Source: Cristatella mucedo
Taxonomy: Eukaryota > Bryozoa > Phylactolaemata > Cristatellidae
DNA: 60,000 nt
NCBI GenBank assembly: GCA_009760855.2
Contig: WPIO01000066.1
Location: forward strand, 954,501 to 1,014,500
Reading direction: 5' to 3'
This document shows, piece by piece, positions 1 to 9,689 of the stretch. The first letter of the stretch is position 1. Each line of letters opens with the position of its first letter. The notes under the pieces are model-generated. The model saw only the letters and a program-made list of their open reading frames with translations, searched no databases and was not told the origin of the DNA. The position numbers were made by a program, and so were the translations under genes.

Positions 1-386
1 TACAACAATTAAGGTAGACAGAAACTCAAAAAGGAAAATATAACTAAACACGTGTCTATTTAACGTAAATATAAGCATATGCTGGCGACCATGTTGAACA
101 GTGTGCTATGAGCTCTGAGCCCATAGCACATCTGAAATTGCTTTTTGATCAAATGACACAGTATTAGCTGTCCCACCACCACGGTCCATCTCAGTGGAAA
201 TGTTTTTCTGTTTGTCTAAGTCAGACTTGTGGTTTCCCTATCTGCATTTTCTACTGCTTCGGCCTAAGGAGTGGCTGCTGATGCTAGCCGCTCCACCCTG
301 CTACTACTGCTGTGGCTGCTACTTGGCTGTGACACTCACTGATTGCTTCTGTCTGGGGTGTCATAGTTATTCTCTTTCTGCACCAG

Positions 387-478
387 CAAATCATAGAAGA
401 CGACGATAAGCTCGAGGATGATCCAGCCGTGGCATTCTTCAAATCTCTGTCGAAAAAGGAGAAGAAAAAGCTGATCAA
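387..478 (+). CDS. RS-rich protein, penultimate coding exon (5' partial gene)
   Basis: The sequence shows a pyrimidine-rich acceptor (TATTCTCTTTCTGCACCAG) followed by an open acidic then lysine-rich stretch. It starts QIIEDDD, continues with DPAVAFFKSLSKKEKKK and ends at LI. A GT donor (aa|GTAGGC) lies at 479-480 in phase 2. Joined to the acceptor at 2852, the frame continues as KKLQKLNTGSKEK, which fits the preceding KKEKKKLI. If unspliced, the frame would stop at once at TAG (479-481). The start of the gene lies left of the window. The protein is not recognised; a lysine-rich helix next to an RS domain is common in splicing-related nuclear proteins, but that is inference. The exon call rests on splice signals and frame continuity only. 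Confidence 0.6.
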
Positions 479-967
479 GTAGGCAAATGCTATAGCCAAC
501 CCCCACAACTACTGCGACTGTCTGTCCGAGCCCCTGCTGCGACTGCCTGTCCGAGCCCCTGCTGCTGCTGCTGCGTGAGCCAGCCCTGCTAGCTGCTGCT
601 ACTGCTTGCTGGTCCTGCTGTGTGATCCAGTCCAGCCAGCGACTGTTTGCTGCTGTTATTGCTTGCTGCTGTGTGAACCAGCTCTAACAGTAGCAGCAGT
701 AGCTGTTGAAGCTGCCAGATCTTTGTGAGCCAGCCCTGCCAGCTGCTGCCGCTGGTAGCCTGACCTGCCAGCCTCCTTTTATCAATCAGATGGCGTTCTA
801 TGACTTTTTCGTCAGCTGCCTGTTTAGGGCTACGTTAGTGCATCATCATCATAGTGCCATAGTTTTTTTTATAATAACAGGTCATTTGTTTAACACCATG
901 AGATAACAAAATCTCCAACCGGTTGATTGACAAATAGCTCCAAGAGAATTAAGAACCAAGCGAATTG

Positions 968-1490
968 TAATGTAATGTATCACCGTCTGTTAACCCCACA
1001 AAGCCGCAAAGGCTATGTGGGTGTTTTGGAGAGTTTTGTATGCGCACTCACAACCTAAGCTGCTTTCGGTACACATTCAGTAGCTAGCAGACTTCATCTC
1101 ACAAAACAAAGAGAAAGTGGAAAGTGTAGCACATTCAGGAGAAGAGTTGAGGTAGTGAGTAACATGAAGTACAGTTCAGGACGGGTGGTAAGGATGTGCC
1201 ATAGTCGACGGCAGGAGAGTAGCTGTCGTTGCATTAGATTGTGGAAGTGAGTTCCACAGTCTAGGACCTGAAGAGCCAAAGCTTCTGTCGCCAACGGTCT
1301 TTAAGCTGAGGAATGGAACAGCCAATTTATTATACATAGAGGACCTGAAATCATTGCGAGGCCTAAACTTGTGCAGTAGTTCAGCTAGGTATGGAGGAGC
1401 CAATAATAATAATAGTAACAATGATATACTTGATAAAGTGCCCTAAGAGAACTCAAACCAAGCCATGGCGGGCTTTGTAGGTTCAGTGGC
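968..1490 (-). mobile_element. LINE-B 3' fragment with a tail-only LINE-A insertion
   Basis: The reverse strand encodes the C-terminal LINE-B block (AELLHKFRPRNDFRSSMYNK, then GDRSFGSSGPRLWNSLPQS). This matches the C-terminal part of the better copy at 17876-18697. The 3' end is near 968, with a decayed version of the GGAGATACATTAC terminus. The coding match is cut at 1401 and resumes at 1457; the gap is a reverse-strand LINE-A tail. The copy is 5'-truncated and non-functional, and lies in the RS-gene intron. Confidence 0.75.
1402..1456 (-). mobile_element. Tail-only LINE-A insertion (about 55 bp) inside LINE-B
   Basis: In reverse it reads TTGAGTTCTCTTAGGGCACT, then TTATCAAGTATATC and a TTATTATT-type tail. 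It begins inside the loop of the 3' hairpin, so only one arm is present. The flanking LINE-B sequence (...ggaggagcc and aagccatggcggg...) joins cleanly when the segment is removed. Confidence 0.65.
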
Positions 1491-2852
1491 ATGCACACTA
1501 TCATATGCAGACAAGCATACTAAATCAAACCAGAAAATGTAAAGTGCCTTCAAAAGAATGAGATTGGGCTCTCTGAAAGTTCCATAACAAATTTATTACT
1601 ATTTTTATTATTAAACCATTATCATACTTAGACCAGCATACTAATGCACGTAGGACGATGCCCAGGGCCACCGTTTGGTGGAGCCTCTGGCTAGTAGCAT
1701 GCATTGAATCATACACAGTTATGCATACAAAGCTCAATAATAAAAGAGCAGTCTCCATTTCGGCAAAGGGGAAGGTGACTGGTGCTTATGTGCCTTTAGG
1801 GTAGACTTATATAGGAATGTTCATTGCTAATAGTTTCCGAAAGTTAGAAGTGAGTTAAAATACAAATACATATTCGTTCGAGATTTTCAGTGCACTCGAA
1901 GTTCGAGATTTTCAGTGCACACCTACCGAAGAACTGATCAAACGATTTTAATTTAGTGCGAGCGACAGGAAAGTAACTGTCGTAGATTGTGAGACAATAC
2001 TAAGGGGGAGCAAGGCGCTGATTGTTAGGCTGGTGCAAGATTGTTCTGCAGGTGCTACCACTTCTGATTCCTGCATATAAAGCCGGCAAGTGATCCTCTA
2101 TATTTGAATGCCCAATGCCTCAGTTGCTGCTTTGCTACAGCTGCCGAAGGGCACCGTGAATTGGATCGTTATTTTTTCCCACCGTAGGAGTCAGTCAGCT
2201 CTAAATAGTAGTGAGGGGAGAGGGATTGTACTGTGCTGCTGTTCCTAAGGATTTAGCTGATGCATTCAGCAAATACTTTGGCAGCTGAGTGTGCATACTG
2301 GCTGGCAGAATTCGAACTGCGCTGCCTCTCCAGGGGATGGTGATATAATCGGAATTTTATTGCGCTGCTGTTAAGCAGCTAATGGTCGGAACCTGTATCG
2401 CCCAGGATCTTGGTTAACAATCTTAGAAAAAGCGAACATGCCCTTTCCATTGCTTGATCCAGTGCGTTAGGGGCAAAATGAGGCTCTGCACGAGATTTAA
2501 GCTTTAAAGGTGACCTGCAGTCCTCTGCGAGTAAATTATTACGCAGCAAGTCTGGTGTAGTAGGGGTGTTCATCGGTCCCTCCCAGCAGTTCTCTGATAG
2601 CTGGTATAGACTGCAATGTTGAGATTATATGGCTTCTAGAGATTTGTCAACTAGATTTGCCTGTCTTACATCTGGGCAAGTATAGTGGTCCGGACTGATC
2701 CGTCTGTTGGCTTCCTGATGCTCCCCAAAGTCTGGCAGGGCCCGAGCAGGCCAGGGAAAACTCATGACATAATATCCACAGCATTTTTGCCAACATTAAT
2801 TTCTTCGGGGTGCCGGTCGCAACAGCTGCACGAATCATCCACTGTCTTACAG

Positions 2853-3780
2853 GAAGCTGCAGAAGCTCAACACTGGCTCGAAGGAGAAGTCAGAGCTGCC
2901 TTCTATGCAGGGCAGGAGCAGCGGTGATGCAGGGAGCAGCTCGCAGAAGCGACGTCGTTCGCCGGTACCCGAGTCCTTCTCGCCTCCTTGCCGTGAGAGC
3001 CGGAAGCCAGACCTTCCCCGGAGCCGCAGTTCGAGTGGCAGCCATGCCAGCTGTGGCTTGCCCGCCACCGATGGTGCGACCTCTGGCTATGACAGTGTAA
3101 AGAAGGAGGCTCACAGCAGGCGGGTGCGCCGTGAAAGCAATCCGGGCAATGCCGCCGAGCGTCGCTCGCCTGCCGTCCGAAGGGGAATGGGCACAGCGGC
3201 TGCTTGGAGAGTGGAGACTCGGCCAAGTCCTGCTGCAGCAGCCTCCGGATCGTCCGCAAGTCGTCCGAAAAGGACTCGGCACGACAGCGCCTCGTCGAGC
3301 AGCAGCGACGACGCTGCTGCTACAGCTGAGCAAGCTTCGGCAGCGGAGCGCTGGCCCGTCCGGTCGCAAGATCGCTGGCATGGCACTCGTCGCACTGGTG
3401 GGAACGAGGAACAAAATGATCGGCCGACCCATCGGCTGCCCAGCCGCACTGAGAACCGCCAGCGTGAAGCAAGGCGAGGGTCCACTCCGAGGGACTTGAT
3501 GGTCAAGCGAGAAAGGCGATCGAGGTCTGGTAGCTCGAACCGCCAGCCCAAATCACGGCGAGGGTCCACTCCGAGGGAGTCGAAGGTCAAGCGAGAGAGG
3601 CGTTCGAGATCTAGGACAAGGTCCAGGACGAGGTCCTCAAGCCGGTCGCGACCTGGGCATCGCTGCATCCGCCAGGCTTCCAGATCTCGCTCGAGCAGCC
3701 GCAGCAGAAACCACGAAATTACTGGCCGTTACAAAGCCAGTTCAACATCGCACGGTGGCAGTCATGCTCGATCTAAGTAG
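2853..3780 (+). CDS. RS-rich protein, terminal coding exon with RS domain
   Basis: This exon follows an acceptor (CCACTGTCTTACAG, ending at 2852) and stays open for 309 codons to TAG at 3778-3780. It opens with KLQKLNTGSKEKSELPS. A Ser/Arg/Pro/Ala-rich low-complexity region follows, including RKPDLPRSRSSSGS and the poly-Ser run HDSASSSSSDD. The C-terminus is a true RS domain (SRSRTRSRTRSSSRSR). A block RRGSTPR...KRERRSRS occurs twice, 84 bp apart. RS domains mediate protein contacts in pre-mRNA splicing and are phosphorylated by SR/CLK-type kinases, so a nuclear speckle or splicing role is likely but inferred. An ATG at 2905 is in frame, but the frame is open upstream to the acceptor, so 2905 need not be the start. 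Long antisense ORFs here are shadows of the GC-rich composition. Confidence 0.7.
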
Positions 3781-4924
3781 GTGTCTAAGCATGACTGCCG
3801 GTGGCTTGAGTTGGGCTGCTGCTGTTTTGAGTCAGACTTTTCACCCACCTGTATGTGTACACTAGTGTGTGCACTAGCCTGTCCATTACACGTCGGTAGT
3901 GGTTGCAGCCAGCTATTGAATGGCTGAAGGCTCTCGTTCTGTTGATGCCTTGCCGATTGCAGCAGCTCACGGGAGCTTGGTTTTTTAGCTAGTGCTTGTA
4001 TGAATTGCAGCGAAGCTGCAGGAGACCCGACTGTCATGAGCCGAGGTCGTGCAAATTCTTTGTCTAAGCTTTTATGCTGCAAAAAGCCACTGTCTAGCAA
4101 TGTGGCCGATGTGAAAGAAAGCAACAGCCTGCTCGTGCTGCTACTTGATGTGTGGCTCTTTCAGCCTTACTGCAATTGACCTTGGCCATCCTTGGTCAGG
4201 GCCAGTATTCAGCCTTTCTTAAAATGATTTCTGGTTGTATTTGGGTCGCAATTGCTGCTCACAAAATACCTGGCAAGAAAATCTTTGGCCGACTACTACC
4301 AGTTCTAGAGAGCAGCCTCAGTGTTCATGCCCGCAAGGCAGCACGACATGCCTCAATATTTAGTTCCCAAGAGATGGGATGGCGAACAGGAAAGTAGCAC
4401 ATCTCCGTGCCAGCATCGGGCAGATAGAGATAGGAAATTTTGAATGTCCTTAAATTTGTTATTGATTTTGTCAGATGGGAGAGATAGGAAATTTTGAATG
4501 TCCTTAAATTTGTTATTGATTTTGTCAGATGGGAGCTTCGGTACGAGTTCTCAGTGTATATTCGTACAAATCAAGCATGAAGACATGCAGTTGTCAGCTG
4601 GTGTAAGTTACACCTGCTTATGGCCGTCTTGACGGTGTGGTAAAGCTGCTTAAACACACTAGTTCCTCTTTCTTTGCTCAGAACAGGGATTGACTTTTGT
4701 GTGCTTGCGTGCACTGACGGTGTCAAGGACGATACTGATTAGTTGTAATTATAGCTGAAGCTTATTAGTTTGCTGTAGTAGAGGCGGTCCGAGCTGAAGT
4801 GGACGCGATCTCTGGACACCGTCTACATGCAGTGTCAAAGTACATAATATTGTTAAAAATTAATGGTAGTGAGCCAAAAGAGCACGTGGTATGCCAGGAG
4901 CTCATAATGATTGGGGGTAGTTCC
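3781..4924. other. Region downstream of the RS gene; 3' UTR and intergenic
   Basis: No coding exon or clear transposon was recognised. The first few hundred bases are probably 3' UTR of the RS gene, but I see no clear AATAAA soon after the stop. A 54-bp tandem duplication lies at 4427-4534. Confidence 0.3.
4427..4534. repeat. 54-bp perfect tandem duplication
   Basis: The unit starts GAGATAGGAAATTTTGAATG and ends GTCAGATGGGA. It occurs at 4427-4480 and again, identically, at 4481-4534. Two identical copies suggest a recent duplication or an assembly artefact. Confidence 0.9.
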
Positions 4925-5240
4925 GATAGGTAGGCTATTAATATGAAATGAAATTTGGCTGGAACCACAGATTTATGGGACCTAAAAGTGAGTGCCAAAA
5001 TCTTGGTCAACAGGTTGCTTGATTTCGAGCTGGAGCATGTTGGTGAGCAGTACTAAATTGTGGCAATTGCAACGCTCAGGAAAGACAGGTCTTTTGACTG
5101 CCGAGTTTCGTACCAACTTTAAGCTCCTGTTTGCGCAAGCTAGAAGACTAGCAAGTAGTGACTTGCAGAAGTTGAGATGGAATGTCGAAGAGGTATGAAC
5201 CAAATTGGGCACGGTGTCCTTGTCTAAGCAGGCCTGCAGT
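4925..5240 (-). mobile_element. Strongly diverged LINE-A fragment
   Basis: In reverse it aligns with the LINE-A C-terminal coding block. Recognisable words in + orientation are CTAAAAGTGAGTG, then GTTGCTTGAT, GTGGCAATTGCAACGCTCAGG and CTTTGACTGCCGAGTTTCGTACC. These match the block running from LNLTFRSLHS back to RLVCRERRSC in younger copies. It is among the oldest LINE-A pieces in the window. Confidence 0.55.
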
Positions 5241-5570
5241 TTTTCGCTAAAGTGCTGAACGTAGGAGCACCAGATTGTGGAGCTGTTGTGTTCGGCTGCT
5301 GAAAGGTCTCTTTTCAGTAGGATACATGATTTGTGCAGATGCAGCTGGAGATATGCTGAGAGGTGATTTTAAGTGCCAAGCTTTCCTATATCATTCACAC
5401 TAGTACTGACCATGACTTACTGGTTTTATCCTTCAGTTATAGTAAGTATGCTGACGTCCTAGTTCGGATGTTAGTAATGGATGCTGGAAGAGAGCAGAGG
5501 GAGTATAACTAGCTGGAGAAGTATAGAGAGGGATCGAAGTCTAATTGCGTCTCGTCTGCACATAAAAAAA

Positions 5571-5690
5571 TATAGTTTATTTGTATAGCGCCCCAAGAGA
5601 ACTTCTCTATTCAGGCGCTTCACATAGGCCTCCGGGCTCGAGCCCACGACCTCAGCCAGACCTTGGTCTGGGCGTGCACCTTATAAGTGA
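5571..5690 (-). mobile_element. SINE-1 (tRNA-derived, LINE-A-like tail), reverse copy
   Basis: Read in reverse, the copy has a tRNA-like head with box B GGGCTCGAGCCC, then GAAGCGCCTGAATAGAGAA, the second hairpin arm TTGGGGCGCTAT, and an AT-rich end. Its layout equals the + copy at 38504-38640. The head is decayed at box A. Confidence 0.75.
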
Positions 5691-5965
5691 TATAGATTGC
5701 ACTTGGCGGACTCGTTGGCAAGAGGAAGAGTATACATTGTGAAAAGAAGGGGACCGAGAACGTAGCACCAGGCTACAGCGTACTTGAGTGGTTTATCGTG
5801 TGATTGTTAATAATTCTTTTTATATTGTGATTTATGACCCGAGCGATGGCAGCGGGCTGCCTATGATAGCCAGGTGAGATGAGAGGCACTCGCAAAGGGC
5901 TTTTAGATCGCTAGCAGCAAACACTACCCCAAGATTGAGTAAAACAAGCAGAGAGCTTTATTCTG

Positions 5966-6135
5966 TATGAGCCGTGATGGACTCACAAGCGAAGGCGATT
6001 GCTATTCACGAGCTGGGTTCCGAGGTCGTGGGTTCAAGTCCTACGGTGGTCGATCCGTACTTGAAGCTGCAAGCATTGATGATAGCCGTAAAGGTTCTCA
6101 TGTCGCTATACAAAAATTGCCGTTAAATCAGCTAG
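5966..6135 (+). mobile_element. SINE-2 copy
   Basis: The head is GAGCCGTGATGGACTCACAAG (box A region). Box B is GGTTCAAGTCC inside CGAGGTCGTGGGTTCAAGTC. The body follows (GATAGCCGTAAAGG, then TGTCGCTATACAAAA) and ends TAAATCAGCTAG. A short ORF across this region is an accident. Confidence 0.75.
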
Positions 6136-6415
6136 TATTTAACCAACCGATGTCGATTCAGCTGAGTGACTACCTTTAAAACTAACTGCGACTCTTTTGC
6201 TAGGCTTGGAGGTTCAATGAAAGTTTAGCTGGTCTACCCCTCAGCCTTCCAGTGTCCTCATTAAGAACAGCTGTACGGGAATAGGGCAAAAGCTGCTCAA
6301 GTATTCACTTGGTTTAGTTTAAATTATTGGTTTAGCAAGAACCTTCTTGAAATGTGCAAGGACAAGATTTGAGGCTTGAGGAAGATTGTTGATAAATACT
6401 ATCCATCTCTGAGAG

Positions 6416-6420
<5 letters not shown>

Positions 6421-6512
<92 letters not shown>
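6421..6512. repeat. (GA)n microsatellite
   Basis: The tract is about 90 bp of GA repeats with one GAAA interruption near the right end. It lies about 170 bp past the receptor stop codon on the - strand, so it may be a CT-rich tract in that gene's 3' UTR. The Arg/Glu and Ser/Leu ORFs over it are artefacts. Confidence 0.95.
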
Positions 6513-6684
6513 CTGGAATTCAGTTTGCATTCTTGGGAGTCCTCATGCACCCGATGCAATGCCGACTCCGATAGGAGTGACAAGTTCCAAAAACAGACTA
6601 GAACTTAATTGCTAGGATTGAAGTTGCAATATAATAGTTAAACTTGCAACCAATTTAGATACAGACGTCCAGTGAAGTGGTCTA

Positions 6685-7004
6685 TCAATGTAATTTTAAA
6701 ACCAATGGAGTACAATGAAGAGGTTTTCGTTCACTAATGGCTGCCTGCTGTTGCATTGACTCATTCGTAGTTTTAATTGCACTACCCAAGTAGGCGTCTT
6801 TGTAAGACAGATCGGGCGCTGGACCAGCGCTTATGCTCAATGATGTTTGCCTGGTCGACGATTGTGCGCATTCTGCCTTCAGCTTAATCAACTCTGAAGA
6901 TGAGTGCAGGTACCATACTACTCCAAGAGTTCCAACCGGTAAAGAAAGTGAAACTACCACGGTGAAGAAGACTGTGAAGCCTGACATGGAAGTCACGTAG
7001 CTAC
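6685..7004 (-). CDS. IgSF receptor exon 8: transmembrane segment and cytoplasmic tail
   Basis: The acceptor is CAATGTCTTTTTGACAG (AG at 7005-7006), and the exon starts in phase 1 with GT AGC TAC. After SYVTSM comes a hydrophobic helix (SGFTVFFTVVVSLSLPVG and TLGVVWYL). A hydrophilic tail of about 70 residues follows (HSSSELIKLKAECAQSS ... SYKDAYLGSAIKTTNES ...) ending LVLKLH and a stop at 6685-6687. The order is that of a type I single-pass membrane protein. The tail has two tyrosines (YKDA, YLGS) but no clear ITAM or ITIM. With the seven upstream exons the reading frame closes exactly. Further 3' exons are not needed. Confidence 0.65.
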
Positions 7005-7086
7005 CTGTCAAAAAGACATTGAAAGTATTAGCTTGGCTGTTGTGATTCAAGCGAAGCAATCTCTATGGCAGAGTACAAGAAAGATG

Positions 7087-7171
7087 TAATGTAAAGCGCC
7101 TAGAGAGAGATTAAGTTCTCTGAGGGCGCTTTATCAAGTGCATTATTATCATTATTATTTTTATTATTATA
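7087..7171 (+). mobile_element. Tail-only LINE-A unit in the last receptor intron
   Basis: It contains TGTAAAGCGCCTAGAGAGAG, the loop, TTCTCTGAGGGCGCTTTATC and AAGTGCATTATT plus a TTATTATT tail, with no LINE coding sequence upstream. The stem-loop arms are intact. It lies 83 bp from the acceptor of the final receptor exon, antisense to that gene. Confidence 0.75.
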
Positions 7172-7923
7172 TGTTTCGACAAAATATCGCTATGGTGCTG
7201 CTATTGTATTACTGTGGCTCCGGCTCCGGCAGTCCAATAATGACAAAAAAAGCAACAACACCTGTGACCATATACAGAATTAATACTATACTAATGCATG
7301 CTTTGCAAAGATACTGGGCGGCAGGTTAACAAGACACGAAGCAAACAACTTATTATCCGGTGCAAAGTCAGGTCTCGAAAAATCAAAATTTTGAAGCAAC
7401 AGGTAGCACGGTAAGCTACTTGCAGAGGAAGTTACGAACACAAGTGACCACTAAATTTAGTGCCAAAGTAAGTACAGTAACAATACTCTGCAATTCTCCC
7501 AGAGTGACTCAATGGCCGCAGCCTGAATCAAACGCCTCGCGACGATCCGTTTGCAAATGCTCGCGATTCAAGAAAACAGACATTGCGATGTAAAACTTGC
7601 TGCTGATATCGGAGTTAGCTTTGATACCGATTGCCAATGCGATGGGAAGGGTATAGCAAGATTGCCCAATGACTTCTGAGAGCGACTTCGGGGGCATATA
7701 GCTAAAAATTAATTATTCGGATTTAGATGCTTCCATTTAAATCCATCTTTAGACAATCGAAAACAAACTGTCAGCTTATTGCTTACGATTGTGATTTTTA
7801 ATTTAGTTAAAAATCACTATTTTACCACTCTAGCACCCTGTCATTTAGTAGTTGGATCTTCCTGGCCAATTTGGCAAAACTGACAAGGTCGAGGAAACAC
7901 TGATGAATTAGTGACGTAATCTA

Positions 7924-8522
7924 GGCATGCTGTCGTGAGCGTCGCAGTTGCCACATCAAACCACTACTTGCCGACCTGCACTGCTCCCAGTCAAGAAATG
8001 CATCGACTTAAAGGTTCTGTCACTCACCCTCAGGTCCCTTCATTGATTGGCTACAACACACCTATCAGATCTGCTCCTGTACCAGGCTAAGCATCGTACA
8101 ACTAGCTTTTCGGAATCTAATCGTTTACCAATACCTGGCATGAACCTCAAACCCTTCGGAGGCTGTGCCTTTAGTTTGCACGCTCCCAAAGCCTGGAACT
8201 CACTTCCAACTTGAGTCACGACATCTCATGACATGTCCACATTTAAAAAAGGATTTAAAATGCGTCTATTTATCGCTACATTTAGTGGGTCCTTGTGATT
8301 AATCCTTTACGTCCTTCTGCGTGCTGACACGATGCTCGCTGCCACTAACCATACTTCCATGCTGACCCTGTGTATGTCACCTCTAACCATCTTGTGCTTG
8401 TTATCATTGAGCATGCTACCACTAACCGTGCGACCATGCTTCCTTAGCAGCAAATGTAAAGTGCCTCGAAGGAGATAGAGTTCCCTAAGGGTGCTTTATC
8501 AATCGTATTATTATTATTATTT
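7924..8522 (+). mobile_element. LINE-A, 5'-truncated copy
   Basis: It starts at CATGCTGTCGTGAGCGTCGC and runs through the C-terminal coding block in broken frames (KPFGGCAFSLHAPKAWNSLP-like). The 3' UTR blocks GTGCTGACACG and ATGCTGACCCTGTG follow. It ends with the hairpin GTAAAGTGCC...GGGTGCTTTATC and an (ATT)n tail. It is non-functional. Confidence 0.8.
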
Positions 8523-8705
8523 CTTTAACGGTGCTATAACAAATGTATAATAATTATATTCATTATTTTTATTCGGAGAGCCTGAAGCAGCCTGTTCGCC
8601 TTCCATCTGCAGCGGATTTTCCAAGATTCCGCCCAAATCCAGGCCTGTTGCTGATGACCTTTCGTATTCTACACTGAACGAGAATTTCCAAGCAGTCATC
8701 AGTGC

Positions 8706-8862
8706 CGTAATAGCCCAGAATGTTAGGTGCTTGCTCTTTACGATCGTAGTCGTGGGTTCGAAACCTGGAGTAGGCGATCATTATTGCCAATTGAAAGAGA
8801 TAGGGATAGCCGTCCTGGCTCTTCTGTCCTATACATAGTAAGGCTGCTAAATCAGCTAATAA
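8706..8862 (+). mobile_element. SINE-2 copy, decayed
   Basis: It shows GTGCTTGCTC, then CGTAGTCGTGGGTTCGAAACC (box B GGTTCGAAACC). The shared body follows (GATAGCCGTCCTGGCTCTTC ... CTATACA) and an end close to GGCTGCTAAATCAGCT. Confidence 0.6.
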
Positions 8863-9452
8863 AGTATGTAACATGGAAGCCGGTAGCTTTGTATCGCTAC
8901 AGCTTTGTGAAGTCTTGCACTTGCAATGCACTGCACATCTAGCCTTACAGAATGAGAATAGTACACTTTTTTATAGAGCCCCAGTAGACACAATTATGCA
9001 TCCAGCGGCTTTGCAGTTATATACAGGAAAAGGTATAACTCAGGTTTTCTGATGGTCAAGAGATCATTCTCACACTGACGCGAACAGGCACACATGTAGC
9101 CAGCTCTAATCTGAACGTAAAGGCACACGGGAAGGCGCTTAGGACCAGCTCTCAGGAGCGCCTGGTAAGTAGTATTCATTAGATTACACACGAGATATTC
9201 AAAACTTTTGGAAACCAACAAAGAGCAATCGGGCTCAGGAAGTCCGAGTAGTCCAGACATGTCTTTTGCTGAGAAACTTAATCAATGCGAAATCGTGACG
9301 TAGAGTTACAGAGGCTGGAAGTAAGCTACAGAGTTTCGGCGCTTAAGAAACGAAGGCCTGATGGCTACACGTGTTTAATTTAGTTGGATGACTGGCAATG
9401 CGTCTGGCAGCCGACCGATTGATGGTCTTGATGCACCGAAGGAACAAGGCGG

Positions 9453-9508
9453 CTGGACAGGTAAGCTGGACAGGTAAGCTGGACAGGTAAACGGGACAGG
9501 TAAGCTGG
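9453..9508 (+). repeat. 13-bp minisatellite, about four units
   Basis: The unit CTGGACAGGTAAG is repeated head to tail about four times, with one variant reading AACGGGACAGG. It lies just before the reverse SINE-2. Confidence 0.85.
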
Positions 9509-9537
9509 AGTGAGCGAATAAAGGCTGATGGTAAAAA

Positions 9538-9657
9538 AATACCAACTTTATTTAGCAGCCTCTTTCGTATAGCAACAGAAGAGCCTTTACGGCTATCACC
9601 ACCGCTTGCAATGGCAATAAAGGATCGTCCACAGCAGGATTCGAACTGTAGCACTTG
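9538..9657 (-). mobile_element. SINE-2 reverse copy, head truncated
   Basis: On the + strand it reads TTTAGCAGCCTC, then GTATAGCAACAGAAGAGCC, TTTACGGCTATCACCACCGC and CAGGATTCGAACTGTAG. This is the reverse of the SINE-2 tail, body and box B. Box A is missing. Confidence 0.7.
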
Positions 9658-9689
9658 GCTGGCTTTGGCTGAATTTTAGCGCGAACAAG

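Larger units (their letters stand above)
479..2852 (+). other. Intron of the RS-rich gene
   Basis: This is the interval between the donor at 479 and the acceptor at 2852. It begins with a CTG/CCTG-rich low-complexity stretch (about 515-740) in which short blocks such as TGTCCGAGCCCCTGCTG recur. It then holds a reverse-strand LINE-B fragment (968-1490). A 20-bp direct repeat, GTTCGAGATTTTCAGTGCAC, sits at 1876-1895 and 1901-1920. Nothing else coding was recognised. Confidence 0.5.

Noticed and set aside
2890-3668. Long antisense ORFs across the RS exon
   Set aside because: They are shadows of a GC-rich, stop-poor RS-coding exon, with no domain and no splice support of their own.
6332-6615. 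Arg/Glu and Ser/Leu ORFs over the (GA)n tract
   Set aside because: These are translations of a microsatellite.
7360-7697. Possible extra receptor exon or small gene on either strand
   Set aside because: The peptides have no Ig-like cysteine/tryptophan pattern, and adding one is not needed to keep the receptor frame.
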